The notes: generated by a model from the sequence alone, not told the origin. 64,000 nucleotides of DNA from Eubacteriaceae bacterium CHKCI004 (GCA_900016875.1 FCNR01000017.1:109693-173692); one strand, 5' to 3'; counted from the stretch's first letter, positions 44,836 through 54,733 are shown. Translations and numbers: made by a program.

Positions 44836-45831
44836 ATGAAAAAAACACAATTATATGCTAATACATTAACGGATAAAAGAGTTGCCGTCGTGGGAGTCGG
44901 CGGTGTGGGCGGTTATCTGGCCGGGATGCTCGGGCAGGTCTGCCCGCATCTTACGCTGGCGGCAAGGGACGGACGGAAGGAATCCCTGCAGAGGAACGGG
45001 TTGATTCTCCACAGTGATTATAAAGGAGAGCTTACGGCCGTGCCGGAGCAGGTGGTGGAGACCAAAGACTTAAAGGAGCAGGATTTCATTTTTATCTGTG
45101 TGAAAAACTACTCGCTGGAAGAAGTGTGCCGGGAACTGACGTCGGCGGTCACCGATGAGACGGTGATCATTCCGGTGATGAACGGCGTCAATCCCGGCGA
45201 GCGGGTGCGCAGCTATCTTGGAAGAGGAACGGTGGTGGATTCCCTCATTTATATTGTGGCCTTCGCCAATGAAGACTACTCCATCACCCAGCAGGGGGAC
45301 TTCGCCCGGCTGTGCATCGGCATAAAAGATGCCGCCGTGCCGCAAGAGAACGAGGCTGCCGTATACCAGAAGAAAGCCGCGCCGCAGGAAAAAGCAGCGG
45401 AGACCGCCGCTCTCCTGACGGCTGCAGATATAGACTGCGAAGTCGCCGCGGACATTGAGGTGGAGATCTGGCGCAAATACATTTTAAACTGTGCGTACAA
45501 CGTGGAGACGGCGTTCTATGATAATACCATCGGGCAGCTGCGCCGGGATGAGAAGAAGGCGAAAGAATACGAAGCGCTTGTGAACGAGGCGTACCAGGTG
45601 GGGCTTGCGAAAGGCGTTGCCATCCGGCAGGAACACATTGACGCAATTATTCATCGTTTCTATTATGAACTGGCCGATGACGCCACCAGTTCTCTGCAGA
45701 GGGACATCCGTGCCGGGCGCCGGTCTGAGGTGGATGTGTTCGGCGGTTACATTGTGCGGGAGGCGGAGCGACACGGAATACCTGTGCCTGTTTCACTGAA
45801 AATGTACGAAAAACTGCGGGAGTTTCAATAA
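44836..45831 (+). CDS. ketopantoate reductase family protein (PanE/ApbA)
   Basis: A 331-residue NAD(P)H-dependent reductase. The Rossmann loop VAVVGVGGVGGYLAGM lies near residues 16-31. Family features CVKNYSLEEV, VIIPVMNGV, WRKYILNCAYN (catalytic Lys) and SSLQRDIRAGRRSEVDVFGG are all present. 2-dehydropantoate is the classic substrate, but many relatives act on other keto acids. No pan operon surrounds it. Confidence 0.85.
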   Translation: MKKTQLYANTLTDKRVAVVGVGGVGGYLAGMLGQVCPHLTLAARDGRKESLQRNGLILHSDYKGELTAVPEQVVETKDLKEQDFIFICVKNYSLEEVCRELTSAVTDETVIIPVMNGVNPGERVRSYLGRGTVVDSLIYIVAFANEDYSITQQGDFARLCIGIKDAAVPQENEAAVYQKKAAPQEKAAETAALLTAADIDCEVAADIEVEIWRKYILNCAYNVETAFYDNTIGQLRRDEKKAKEYEALVNEAYQVGLAKGVAIRQEHIDAIIHRFYYELADDATSSLQRDIRAGRRSEVDVFGGYIVREAERHGIPVPVSLKMYEKLREFQ

Positions 45832-45943
45832 AAAGCCCGTAAAACTGCGGTTTGCCCGCAAGAATTTCGTCAGAATATGTTTATTGACTTTGTAAAGAAA
45901 TGTGTTATATTAAAAAAGATTTGTAAAAATAAGGTAAATCAAG

Positions 45944-48286
45944 ATGGAGTGGAGGTTTATGAGCAAAGGAAAAAGAAAAACATTGGGAATACGGAAGTTT
46001 TTCAAGGGAAAGTCCGGAAAGAAGTTTCTGGTTTTTCTGGAAGTACTGCTCGTGGCAGCCTTTCTTATGCAGCCGCACCTGTACTATGATGGAACAGCCT
46101 CTAACTTTTTCAAAAGATTTTACGCAGATTCCATTACGATCTGCGGGGGATTATGGATTATTCTCGTATTCCTTACAGTTAAAGAAGTACATTTGAGCGA
46201 TAAGCTGAATAAACGTATCAGCTGGGCCGTGGCGGCGCTGACGCCGTTGGCTGCGTTTTTATGGCTGGAATATTACAACCATATGCAGTTCTGGGGACCG
46301 CTGAGCCAGATACCGGCTCTTTATCTGGTGCTGGATCTGGTTATCTATTATGTGATCTATCTGTTTCTGCTGCTGATTTTCAACAGCGTCCGGGGAGCTT
46401 CCGTCGCCATGATTGTTGCAACGGCATTTTTTGGAATCCTCAACTATGAGCTAACGGTATTCCGGAGCATGTCCTTTATTGCTTCAGATATCTATTCATT
46501 CCTCACGGCGCTTTCCGTGGCAAATACATATCAGGTTGAGATTGATGTGGATACGGCAGAGTTTTTCATGCTGGCGCTGGTGCTCGTCGCGCTGTTGTTT
46601 AAGCTGAAGAAGTTTAAGCTGTTCCGCTGGAAGGCGAGAACCGCATTTGCCGCGGCATACGTCTTCCTGTTTATGGGATTTTGTCAGGTATATGTGTTCA
46701 GCGATTATCTGGAAAATATCGGCGTGGATTTCCGCGTGTACCGTCCGCAGTATAAATACCGCTATTATGGGACTCTGCTGACGACTATCCGTACCTTCGG
46801 GTATCTGCATGTGACAGAACCGGAGGGATATTCGGTGGATGCAGTGCAGGAGATCACCGATGATTATGTGACAGCTGAGGAAAGCTCCGGCGGTACAGCT
46901 GATGTATCTTCCGACAGCACAGTAAATAAACTGGACACCATAAAACGGCTGGACAGCGCCGAGGTAAACGCGGCGGAGATAAAGGATAAGAACAGCACAG
47001 ACGCAGCGGGTGGAGATACCGCGAACAGCGAGGGCGCCGATGTGTCAGGCAGCACGGCTGAGGCAGCAACCGAAGATTCCACGGAGGCTGAGGCCGAAGA
47101 GAAGAAAGCGGACGGCGCATCCGGCGATGCGGATGGAAAGAAGAAAAATAATCCGTCGCAGAAACCGAATATTATCGTGATCATGAATGAGTCTTTTTCG
47201 GACTTAAAGGCGGTGGGAGACATGGAAACCACCAAAGATTACATGCCGTTTTTCCGCAAACTAAAAGAAAATACCATCAAAGGCTACACCTATTCTTCCG
47301 TATTTGGAGGAAATACAGCCAACTCGGAGTTTGAGTTCCTCACAGGCAACAGTATGGCTTTTCTGCCGGACAACTCCGTACCGTATCAGTTATTCCTGAG
47401 AAGCAAGACGGCGGGTCTCACCCATACGCTCGGAGACCAGGGATATGGTCCTCTGTACGCTTTGCATCCGTACTATCAGACCGGATACAGCCGGTATAAG
47501 ATATATCCGCTGATGGGATTTGACCGTTTCTATACATCGGATGATTTTTCCGTGTTCACAGATACGGTTAATTATCACATCACAGATCAGGAAGACTATG
47601 ATAAGATCATTAGTCTCTATGAAGAATCACAGAATACAGATTCGCCGTTTTATCTGTTTAATGTAACTATGCAGAATCACGGAAGCTATGATGGAAGTCT
47701 TCTGGAGACCGGTGATTCCGTCCGCCTGGAAGGCAATCTGGCAGGATATTCCAAAGCGGAACAATATCTGAATATGGTTAAAATGTCAGACAAAGCGTTA
47801 AAACGCCTGATCAATTATTTTAAAGAAGTAGACGAACCGACAGTCATTGTATTTTTCGGAGACCATCAGCCGGATCTGGAAGATGATTTTTACGATGCGC
47901 TGCTGGGACAGAGTGTGGAAGATCTGGAAGGAGAAGATCTGGAACAGCTGTATAAGGTGCCTTTCCTGATCTGGGCCAACTATGATATAGAGGAACAGAC
48001 CATTGAACGCACCAGCAATAATTATCTGAGTACTTATCTTGCCGATGTGGCAGGAATTGAGAAGACAGGATATATGGAATTTTTGACAGATCTTCGGGAG
48101 AAGATTCCATGTATTAACGCCATTGGATATTGGGGAGACGACGGAAAGTTCTACGAGATTGAGGATGAGAGTTCTCCGTATTATGATTTGATCCATCAGT
48201 ATAATCTGCTGGAATACAATAATTTATTTGGAAAAGAAGAGCAGCAGACGTCGTTTTTCTATCTGCAGAATCAAAGTGCCGGGTGA
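45944..48286 (+). CDS. LTA synthase family membrane sulfatase
   Basis: A 780-residue polytopic enzyme. Five hydrophobic segments occupy about residues 25-250. An approximately 80-residue Ser/Ala/Glu/Asp-rich linker (about 315-395) leads to an outside alkaline-phosphatase-like domain. Catalytic motifs are IVIMNESFSDL, the nucleophile region FGGNTANSEFEFLTGNS (Thr), NHGSYDG and FFGDHQP. It probably transfers phosphoglycerol to a lipid anchor or surface glycan. The start is ATG 45944 (AAGG 9 nt before) or ATG 45959 (GGAGG only 3 nt before). Confidence 0.9.
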   Translation: MEWRFMSKGKRKTLGIRKFFKGKSGKKFLVFLEVLLVAAFLMQPHLYYDGTASNFFKRFYADSITICGGLWIILVFLTVKEVHLSDKLNKRISWAVAALTPLAAFLWLEYYNHMQFWGPLSQIPALYLVLDLVIYYVIYLFLLLIFNSVRGASVAMIVATAFFGILNYELTVFRSMSFIASDIYSFLTALSVANTYQVEIDVDTAEFFMLALVLVALLFKLKKFKLFRWKARTAFAAAYVFLFMGFCQVYVFSDYLENIGVDFRVYRPQYKYRYYGTLLTTIRTFGYLHVTEPEGYSVDAVQEITDDYVTAEESSGGTADVSSDSTVNKLDTIKRLDSAEVNAAEIKDKNSTDAAGGDTANSEGADVSGSTAEAATEDSTEAEAEEKKADGASGDADGKKKNNPSQKPNIIVIMNESFSDLKAVGDMETTKDYMPFFRKLKENTIKGYTYSSVFGGNTANSEFEFLTGNSMAFLPDNSVPYQLFLRSKTAGLTHTLGDQGYGPLYALHPYYQTGYSRYKIYPLMGFDRFYTSDDFSVFTDTVNYHITDQEDYDKIISLYEESQNTDSPFYLFNVTMQNHGSYDGSLLETGDSVRLEGNLAGYSKAEQYLNMVKMSDKALKRLINYFKEVDEPTVIVFFGDHQPDLEDDFYDALLGQSVEDLEGEDLEQLYKVPFLIWANYDIEEQTIERTSNNYLSTYLADVAGIEKTGYMEFLTDLREKIPCINAIGYWGDDGKFYEIEDESSPYYDLIHQYNLLEYNNLFGKEEQQTSFFYLQNQSAG

Positions 48287-48311
48287 CCGGTTCGTATAGG
48301 GGGAGGATAAA

Positions 48312-48575
48312 ATGGTATCACAGAAGGTAACAGTTATTAATCCTACAGGCTTGCATGCCAGGCCGGCGGCAGTTCTTGTCCGGGAGGCAAAACAGTTTGA
48401 GTCGGAGATTTATGTCATGGCGGGTACGCGGAAAGTGGATGCCAAAAATGTTCTGGCGCTGATGGATGCTTCTATTGTGTGCGGTATGGAAATTACGGTG
48501 CAGTGTATCGGGGCGGATGAAGAAAAGGCGCTTTCGGCGCTGGTTCAGGCTGTGGAGAGCGGACTGGGAGAATAA
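48312..48575 (+). CDS. HPr family phosphocarrier protein with Asn46
   Basis: An 87-residue PTS carrier. The phosphorylated His15 is present in NPTGLHARPAAVLV. The regulatory site that HPr kinase uses, normally Ser46 in KSIMGVM, reads KNVLALM here (Asn46), so Ser phosphorylation and CcpA signalling through this copy are not expected. GGGGGAGG precedes ATG 48312. It lies between the LTA synthase gene and the mannitol PTS cluster, so it may be a dedicated or secondary HPr. Confidence 0.88.
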   Translation: MVSQKVTVINPTGLHARPAAVLVREAKQFESEIYVMAGTRKVDAKNVLALMDASIVCGMEITVQCIGADEEKALSALVQAVESGLGE

Positions 48576-48647
48576 AACGAATGATAAAACGGTGAAACCG
48601 AAGAATAAAATCGTTATTAAGTGTAATTTTATAGAGTTGTATTCCCA

Positions 48648-48685
48648 AACCGGAGACAGCCGCATGATTGCGGCTGCCCCCGGTT
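48648..48685 (+). terminator. terminator after the HPr gene
   Basis: AACCGG...CAGCCGCA pairs with TGCGGCTG...CCGGTT around TGAT, followed by CTTTTAG. The mtlR gene ends on the other strand 30 nt further. Confidence 0.8.
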
Positions 48686-48714
48686 CTTTTAGTATGTATA
48701 AAATTTCTGAAAAC

Positions 48715-50811
48715 TTACTGCAGGCGGCTCTGCACCGTGTTCCGGTAAAAACGGAGCAGAACAACTTCCAGAAGTTTTCCGAAAGTGTCATCGTCCATGC
48801 GCTGCAGGGATTTTAACAAATCCGGTTCCTCCAGAAGTGCGCCGATGATCTCGCTGGCTACCGGGGCGGCTGTCTGGCTGCTGTCGCCGGAAGGAATCAG
48901 GGAGACGATGGCACCGAGAATCATCCGGGTATTTTCGTAAATAGGCGGTTCCAGACGGATATAGCCAAAACAGGAACGTGTGATCTGCGGGCTGCGTCCG
49001 TGCAGTAAAAGCGCGTGAAATGGTTTGATGTAAGTGTTGGCCAGATCGTCTCTGGCTTTGAGTACCTGGTACAGGTGTTTTTCCATCTCCGGTGTGTCTG
49101 CGAAAAGAGCGGATGCGTAGGAGATGACTTCATCACGGTTTTGAAGGACCGGGGCCTGCCCGATACGTATGTTGTCAAGAAGCTGATAAATCTCCGTGCC
49201 CAAAGCGGAAATGTATTCCACATCTTCCTTATGGATTGGAGATTCCGGAATAAAGGCGTCAGGCATCTCCTGCTGCGCTTTTTGCTGCTGTAACACCTTT
49301 ATTTTGGAGTCCAGCAGCATTTTATCCTGTCTGGTCAATATCGGGTTTACATGCAGATATCGATAGGAAATATGAAGTTTTACAGTAGAGATGATCAGAT
49401 CGATCCCCTCAGCCCGCAGTTTGTCACAGTCAATCTCAAAGGCGGAGGTAATACCCCTCACCGCCAGATCCGGATATTCTTTTTTCAGGCTGGAAGCCAG
49501 AAGCCGTGAGCTGCCGATACCGGTGGGACAGACCAGGATGACTGAAATCTGCTGACCGAGCTTTTCAATTCGTTCTTTCGCCATCACAAAATAAATGGTG
49601 ATGAAACCCGTTTCGCTGCCAGGGACAGCGCGGATGCCGAGCATCGGACAAAGCAGAGACATTCCTTCCTCGCAGGCGTGATAGATGTCCGGATAATTCT
49701 CCTGAAAATCTCCCAGCAGAGGATTCTCAATAGGGATTCCTGCCCGCAGCCGGGCTATTGTCGGCTGAATGTGGGCGCTCAGCTCCCTCACAAGCCGTTC
49801 GTCGTTCATGAAATTTATGTGCAGTATCTCACTGACCTTTTTGATAATCATGAGAGTAATCTGGTGTACGTCCAGATTCCGGATTTCTGTCAGATCCTGC
49901 TGCCCGGAAGGCCAGATGCGCTGTCCGGACAGATAAGCAGCCAGATAAAGCGTTTCGTCCACGGAAATGGACAGATGAAAAAGCTGTCGGATTTGCCTCA
50001 TGATATATTCGGAAACCGCATATTCCGGCTGGATGGAAAGTTCAGAAAAGGACTGCGCCCCTTCTGCGATAAAATGATTTTGCTGCATCCGGTGGATAGA
50101 CAGAGAGATATAGACCAGAAGGTGCAGATATCCATTATCGGAAAGGTGAAGATTTAACTGCTCCTCGCACTCTGTCAGAATATGATTTACCTGAAGTACG
50201 ATCTCTGTCGGAAGTTCACTCCCAAACAGGGTGTCATTCATGGAGAGATCATTTTTACGCAGCTGACCGAGAGCCTGATTTTCATTGATCTGCTGACACA
50301 GCCAGGAAGTGATGGCCTGTCGTCTGGCAATTTCGGAGCCTTCAATGAAGATTCCGAGCCCCTGTCTTCTGACCAGCCGGAGGTGATATTTTTCAAACCA
50401 TGGAATCAGCTGATTGAGAGTGGATGCGAGAGTACCCTCGGAGATGCCGAACTTATCTGTGAAATAAAAAGATTTCAGCGGTTCATCTGAGAAAAGCAGA
50501 TCTCTGCATAACAGCGTCTGACGTTCTTTTCGATTTTCTCCGGACTGATGCTGATTATTATTTTCATTCAGAAGAGCGATCAGTTCTGCCCTTCGTTCTT
50601 CCGGTTCATCCAGAATCAGTCCCACACTTCGTTTGCGCACAAAACGGTATCCCTGCGCTCCCAGCCATTTTTCCACCGTGGGCAGCTCGCGCTGTATGGA
50701 ACGGTTGCTGATGCCCAGTTCTTCTGAAATAATGCCGATGGTGACAGGATTGTCCTGTGGAAAACGGGCGAGAATTTTTATGATATTTTCTGCACGTTGA
50801 GTAAGCTGCAT
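48715..50811 (-). CDS. mtlR: PRD-containing transcriptional regulator of the mannitol operon
   Basis: A 698-residue activator of the MtlR/BglG-like class. It has an N-terminal helix-turn-helix (ITIGIISEELGISNRSIQRE-like region), two PTS regulation domains in about 200-420, an EIIB-like domain (VILVCPTGIGSSRLLASSL) and a C-terminal EIIA-like domain (FHALLLHGRSP). The start at 50811 (ATGCAGCTTAC) follows AAAGGAG; the frame stays open further upstream, without a better site. It is divergent from mtlA, and its PRDs would be phosphorylated by HPr and by the mannitol EIIB. Confidence 0.9.
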   Translation of the reverse strand: MQLTQRAENIIKILARFPQDNPVTIGIISEELGISNRSIQRELPTVEKWLGAQGYRFVRKRSVGLILDEPEERRAELIALLNENNNQHQSGENRKERQTLLCRDLLFSDEPLKSFYFTDKFGISEGTLASTLNQLIPWFEKYHLRLVRRQGLGIFIEGSEIARRQAITSWLCQQINENQALGQLRKNDLSMNDTLFGSELPTEIVLQVNHILTECEEQLNLHLSDNGYLHLLVYISLSIHRMQQNHFIAEGAQSFSELSIQPEYAVSEYIMRQIRQLFHLSISVDETLYLAAYLSGQRIWPSGQQDLTEIRNLDVHQITLMIIKKVSEILHINFMNDERLVRELSAHIQPTIARLRAGIPIENPLLGDFQENYPDIYHACEEGMSLLCPMLGIRAVPGSETGFITIYFVMAKERIEKLGQQISVILVCPTGIGSSRLLASSLKKEYPDLAVRGITSAFEIDCDKLRAEGIDLIISTVKLHISYRYLHVNPILTRQDKMLLDSKIKVLQQQKAQQEMPDAFIPESPIHKEDVEYISALGTEIYQLLDNIRIGQAPVLQNRDEVISYASALFADTPEMEKHLYQVLKARDDLANTYIKPFHALLLHGRSPQITRSCFGYIRLEPPIYENTRMILGAIVSLIPSGDSSQTAAPVASEIIGALLEEPDLLKSLQRMDDDTFGKLLEVVLLRFYRNTVQSRLQ

Positions 50812-51236
50812 AGTATTCTCCTTTATTTGTATTTTTACAGGAAATGTACAGAGTATGTGACGATTCGGTGATGCGTATGTAAAATGCAAGTGGGTATCAC
50901 GAATATATATGCATATATTATACAGGACTTTTTTTAGATTGACAAACAGCAAAAAATAAAATGCACTGGTGATATTGCACAAAAAGTGAAGACTGATATT
51001 AGTTAATTTGTTAATAATGAAAGGTTTTGGCATAAATGATTGGTGACAAAGTTGTAATATCATTGATTTGTAAATTGAAAGAAAGTCTTATAGAATAGAA
51101 TTATCAAAAACAGAGAGCAGACCGGGACCGGACAAAGAAGAACGCTTATGAGGAGGAAGGTTCTGAAAGAGGCGGGGACGGACGGATGATCCGGGAAGCT
51201 CAAAGTATATAAGTTTTAAGAGAGGAGAAATGTAAC
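50812..51236 (+). other. mtlR-mtlA divergent regulatory region
   Basis: About 425 A+T-rich nucleotides with no gene. It must carry promoters in both directions and the MtlR binding sites. The mtlA leader from about 51103 is roughly 135 nt. No clear cre box was recognised by eye. Confidence 0.55.
51068..51096 (+). promoter_or_regulatory. predicted promoter of mtlA
   Basis: TTGTAA (51068-51073), a 17-nt spacer and TAGAAT (51091-51096). Confidence 0.5.
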
Positions 51237-53108
51237 ATGAAAAATGCAGTACAACGTTTTGGAAAGTTCCTTTCCGCGATGGTAATGCCAAACATCGGCG
51301 CATTTATCGCATGGGGCTTTATCACTGCTTTGTTCATCGAAGCAGGATGGCTTCCAAATGAAAAGCTGGCTTCCCTGAACGGACCAATGCTTAATTATCT
51401 GCTTCCAATCCTCATTGGTGTGCAGGGCGGAAGACTGGTAGGAGGAGACAGAGGAGCCGTTATGGGCGCCATCGCTACTGTCGGCGTGATCGTCGGAGCT
51501 CCTGATTATCCTATGCTTATGGGTTCCATGGTAATGGGTCCTCTGGCAGGTTTCGTCATCAAGAAGTTTGACCAGGCAATGGACGGAAGAATGCCTGCTG
51601 GTTTTGAGATGCTCATCAACAACTTCTCCGTAGGTATCTTCGGTATGGTTCTCGCGATCATCGGATTTTACGCCATCGGACCTCTGATGAGTGCGATTCT
51701 CGTTATCCTGCGGGGCGGCGTTGAGATTCTTATTAACAACGGACTCCTTCCGCTGGCAGCGATCTTCATCGAGCCGGCGAAGGTATTGTTCCTGAACAAC
51801 GCCATCAATCAGGGAATCTTCACACCAATTGGTATTACACAGGCGGCAGAAGCAGGAAAATCCATCATGTACATGCTGGAGACAAATCCTGGTCCTGGTT
51901 TCGGACTTCTTCTGGCGTACTGGGTATTCTCCAAAGACCGTGCGACAAAGGATTCCGCTCCGGGCGCGATCATTATCCAGTTCCTGGGTGGTATTCACGA
52001 GATTTATTTCCCGTACATATTGATGAACCCATTTGTTATCATCGGACCTATCCTTGGTAACATCTGTGCCATCTTCTTCTTCAGTATTATGGACGCAGGT
52101 CTGGTAGGACCGGCAGCGCCAGGTTCCATCATCGCGTTCCTTGCCATGTCGCCGAGAGATTCCATCCTGATTTCTGTAATTGGTGTTGCCATTGCTGCGG
52201 CAGTATCCTTCCTGGTATCTTCACCGATCATCAGAATGGCAGGAGCCAGGAGTCTTGAAGACGCACAGGCACAGAAAGACAGCATGAAGGCGGAGTCCAA
52301 AGGCGCAGCCCCTGCACGTACCGGCGCGGAGGTTGCAACGGATGCCATCCAGAAGATCATTTTCGCCTGCGATGCAGGTATGGGATCTTCCGCCATGGGC
52401 GCGACCAAATTCAGAAACCGGATCAAACCGCTGAATCTTGGAATTACCGTAACCAATACATCCGTAGATAATGTTCCTGGAGACGCGGACGTGGTGGTAT
52501 GCCAGTACATTTTACAGGACAGAGCCGCACAGAGCGCGCCGCAGGCAAGACTTGTTACCCTGGGTAACTTCCTGCAGGATCCAAACCTTGACGCTCTGTA
52601 TGCAGAGCTGGAAGAAAGAGCGAACGGGGGAGCTGCTGCAGCGGCAGAAACTGCGGTGACAGCAGAAGAACCAAAGAAGTCTTCCGGTAAAGCGGTACTC
52701 ATGAAAGAAGGAATCCGCACAGGACTTCCGAGCGTGAGCAAAGAAGAAGCTATCCGTGCAGCCGGCGAGCTTTTGAACAAACTGGGATTTGTAAATGAAA
52801 ACTATATTGACGCAATGCTTGAGAGAGAAAAGCTTGTATCTACATATATGGGCATGGGCGTTGCCATCCCGCATGGCACATCCACTGCGAAGGGAACTGT
52901 AAAGAAATCTGGTATCGTAGTTATGCAGTATCCGGATGGCGTTGATTTCGGCGATGAGAAAGCTTACCTGGTAATCGGTATCGCCGGCGTCGGTGATGAG
53001 CATCTGGAGATACTTGGAAGAATCGTAGAAAGTCTGGAAGATGAGGAATTGCTGGAAAAACTCAAAAAAGAAGCAGACGTTGATACGATCATGAAAACTT
53101 TTGGTTAA
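51237..53108 (+). CDS. mtlA: PTS mannitol transporter subunit IICBA
   Basis: Takes up and phosphorylates mannitol to mannitol 1-phosphate. The 623-residue chain has a membrane IIC domain (GAFIAWGFITALFI start, GGIHEIYFPYILM substrate motif), a IIB domain with phospho-Cys378 in FACDAGMGSSAMGA, an Ala/Glu linker, and a C-terminal IIA domain with phospho-His546 in VAIPHGTS. All three domains are on one chain, unlike clostridial systems with a separate mtlF. AGAGGAG precedes ATG 51237. Confidence 0.96.
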   Translation: MKNAVQRFGKFLSAMVMPNIGAFIAWGFITALFIEAGWLPNEKLASLNGPMLNYLLPILIGVQGGRLVGGDRGAVMGAIATVGVIVGAPDYPMLMGSMVMGPLAGFVIKKFDQAMDGRMPAGFEMLINNFSVGIFGMVLAIIGFYAIGPLMSAILVILRGGVEILINNGLLPLAAIFIEPAKVLFLNNAINQGIFTPIGITQAAEAGKSIMYMLETNPGPGFGLLLAYWVFSKDRATKDSAPGAIIIQFLGGIHEIYFPYILMNPFVIIGPILGNICAIFFFSIMDAGLVGPAAPGSIIAFLAMSPRDSILISVIGVAIAAAVSFLVSSPIIRMAGARSLEDAQAQKDSMKAESKGAAPARTGAEVATDAIQKIIFACDAGMGSSAMGATKFRNRIKPLNLGITVTNTSVDNVPGDADVVVCQYILQDRAAQSAPQARLVTLGNFLQDPNLDALYAELEERANGGAAAAAETAVTAEEPKKSSGKAVLMKEGIRTGLPSVSKEEAIRAAGELLNKLGFVNENYIDAMLEREKLVSTYMGMGVAIPHGTSTAKGTVKKSGIVVMQYPDGVDFGDEKAYLVIGIAGVGDEHLEILGRIVESLEDEELLEKLKKEADVDTIMKTFG

Positions 53109-53153
53109 ACCGATAATTAAAATATTTTGTAGTGTATTCTTTTGAAAAATGTT

Positions 53154-53174
53154 CCGCCGGAGGATATCCGGCGG
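53154..53174 (+). promoter_or_regulatory. hairpin between mtlA and mtlD
   Basis: CCGCCGGA and TCCGGCGG form a perfect 8-bp stem with loop GGATA. No T-run follows, so it is more likely an mRNA stability element than a terminator. Confidence 0.45.
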
Positions 53175-53230
53175 GACGACGTAAGCACTGCCGGACGGAA
53201 AAACCGGCCGGCTTGTACTCATAGTAATGG

Positions 53231-53301
53231 AGAAGGAGGGGATGTTGCAGTGAAGAATGACCGGAGAAGCCGGAGGTTCTTTTTTGTACATCTCCTTCTT
53301 T
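53231..53301 (+). terminator. terminator-like nested hairpin before mtlD
   Basis: An inner stem (AAGAA...CCGG / CCGG...TTCTT, 53253-53281) is followed by TTTTTT, and an outer stem AGAAGGAG / CTCCTTCT encloses it. The arrangement could allow partial termination between mtlA and mtlD. Confidence 0.5.
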
Positions 53302-53401
53302 TCAGATTATACAGACAGAATGATTGTCTGGCAGCCAGGAAACATCTCCCGTCTTTCTGACGGAGAGAAATTGATTTTTGCAGGAAAAGAGGAGATATAT
53401 C

Positions 53402-54547
53402 ATGAAAAAAGCAGTTCAGTTTGGAGCAGGTAACATCGGACGTGGATTTATCGGAGCGCTGCTCAGCCAGTCTGGTTATCACGTAGTATTTGCTGATGTA
53501 GTTGACGCTATTATTGACAAAATCAATGAGGACAAAACTTACACAGTTCATGTGATGGATGTGGAGTGCGAAGATCAGAAAATTGAAAATATCAGCGGCG
53601 TAAATTCCACTAAACCGGAGGCGGTTGATGAGATTGCGGGCGCTGATCTTGTAACGACAGCCGTAGGTCTTGTAATCCTTCCGCGTATTGCGCCGACAAT
53701 CGCGCAGGCTATTGAAAAACGTATGGCAGAGGGCGTAAAAGAGCCAATGAATATTATTGCATGCGAAAATGCCATTCGTGGAACATCCCAGCTTAAGAAA
53801 GCGGTATATGAGAACTTAAGCGACGCCGGAAAAGCATTTGCTGACGAATATGTCGGATTCCCGGACTGTGCCGTTGACAGAATCGTTCCTCCGGTAAAGA
53901 GCGAGAACTTCATCGACGTTGTGGTAGAAGAGTACTATGAATGGGATGTGGAGCGTTCCGGCTTCAAGGGTGAGATTCCGGAGATTAAAGGGATGACTCT
54001 TGTGGACAACCTGATGGCATACATCGAACGTAAACTGTTTACTTTAAATACCGGACACTGCATCACTGCTTACCTCGGAACCCTGTGGGGATTCCCGACT
54101 ATCGACGCGGCTATCGCTGACGAGAAGATTTATGGTATCGTTTCCGCAGCTATGAAAGAGAGCGGAGACGGTCTCATCAAAAAACATGGATTTGATCCTG
54201 AGAAACATGCGGCTTATATCAAGAAGATCATCGGACGTTTCAAAAATCCATACCTGCAGGATGATGTTACCCGCGTGGGACGTGAGCCTCTGCGTAAATT
54301 AAGCCCGACAGACCGTCTGATCAGCCCGCTGACCACAGCTTACGGATATGGGCTGCCTGTGGATCATCTGCTGGTTGGAGTGGGCGCATCGCTGCATTAC
54401 AACAATCCGGATGACAAACAGAGTGTGGAACTGCAGGAGAAGATCGCAGCTAAAGGCGTGCGGGAAGCAGCGGCAGAAGTGACAGGACTTACGGATGAGA
54501 AACTTCTGGATGCTATCGTAGATGAATATAATAAATTAAACGCATAG
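53402..54547 (+). CDS. mtlD: mannitol-1-phosphate 5-dehydrogenase
   Basis: Oxidises mannitol 1-phosphate to fructose 6-phosphate with NAD+. The 381-residue chain starts with the NAD loop VQFGAGNIGRGFIG. It shows the family motif NTGHCITAYLG with the catalytic region KLFTLNTGH. ATG 53402 follows GAGGAGATATAT; the in-frame ATG at 53378 is upstream of that site. It completes the mannitol pathway with mtlA. Confidence 0.96.
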   Translation: MKKAVQFGAGNIGRGFIGALLSQSGYHVVFADVVDAIIDKINEDKTYTVHVMDVECEDQKIENISGVNSTKPEAVDEIAGADLVTTAVGLVILPRIAPTIAQAIEKRMAEGVKEPMNIIACENAIRGTSQLKKAVYENLSDAGKAFADEYVGFPDCAVDRIVPPVKSENFIDVVVEEYYEWDVERSGFKGEIPEIKGMTLVDNLMAYIERKLFTLNTGHCITAYLGTLWGFPTIDAAIADEKIYGIVSAAMKESGDGLIKKHGFDPEKHAAYIKKIIGRFKNPYLQDDVTRVGREPLRKLSPTDRLISPLTTAYGYGLPVDHLLVGVGASLHYNNPDDKQSVELQEKIAAKGVREAAAEVTGLTDEKLLDAIVDEYNKLNA

Positions 54548-54670
54548 ATTTTCTTTAAAATAAAAGAAAATCGAAAATGACAGAAAATCGACGCTGGTTT
54601 CATTCTTGCCTTTTTTAATCCATCATGCTACACTCAACAAATGTAAAGTCCGGGCGGGAAGATATGGATC

Positions 54671-54695
54671 TGTGTCCGGACAGTGCCGGAACACA
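54671..54695 (+). promoter_or_regulatory. leader hairpin upstream of glmS
   Basis: TGTGTCCGG pairs with CCGGAACACA (one bulged A) around ACAGTG. It lies 39 nt before the glmS start. It does not show the conserved core of the glmS ribozyme. Confidence 0.4.
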
Positions 54696-54733
54696 ATATT
54701 ATGTGACATTATTTAAGAAAAGGAGACATTGCT

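Noticed and set aside
54548..54733. glmS ribozyme upstream of glmS
   Set aside because: The spacer is under 190 nt and shows only a simple hairpin; the conserved ribozyme core near the start codon was not found by eye.
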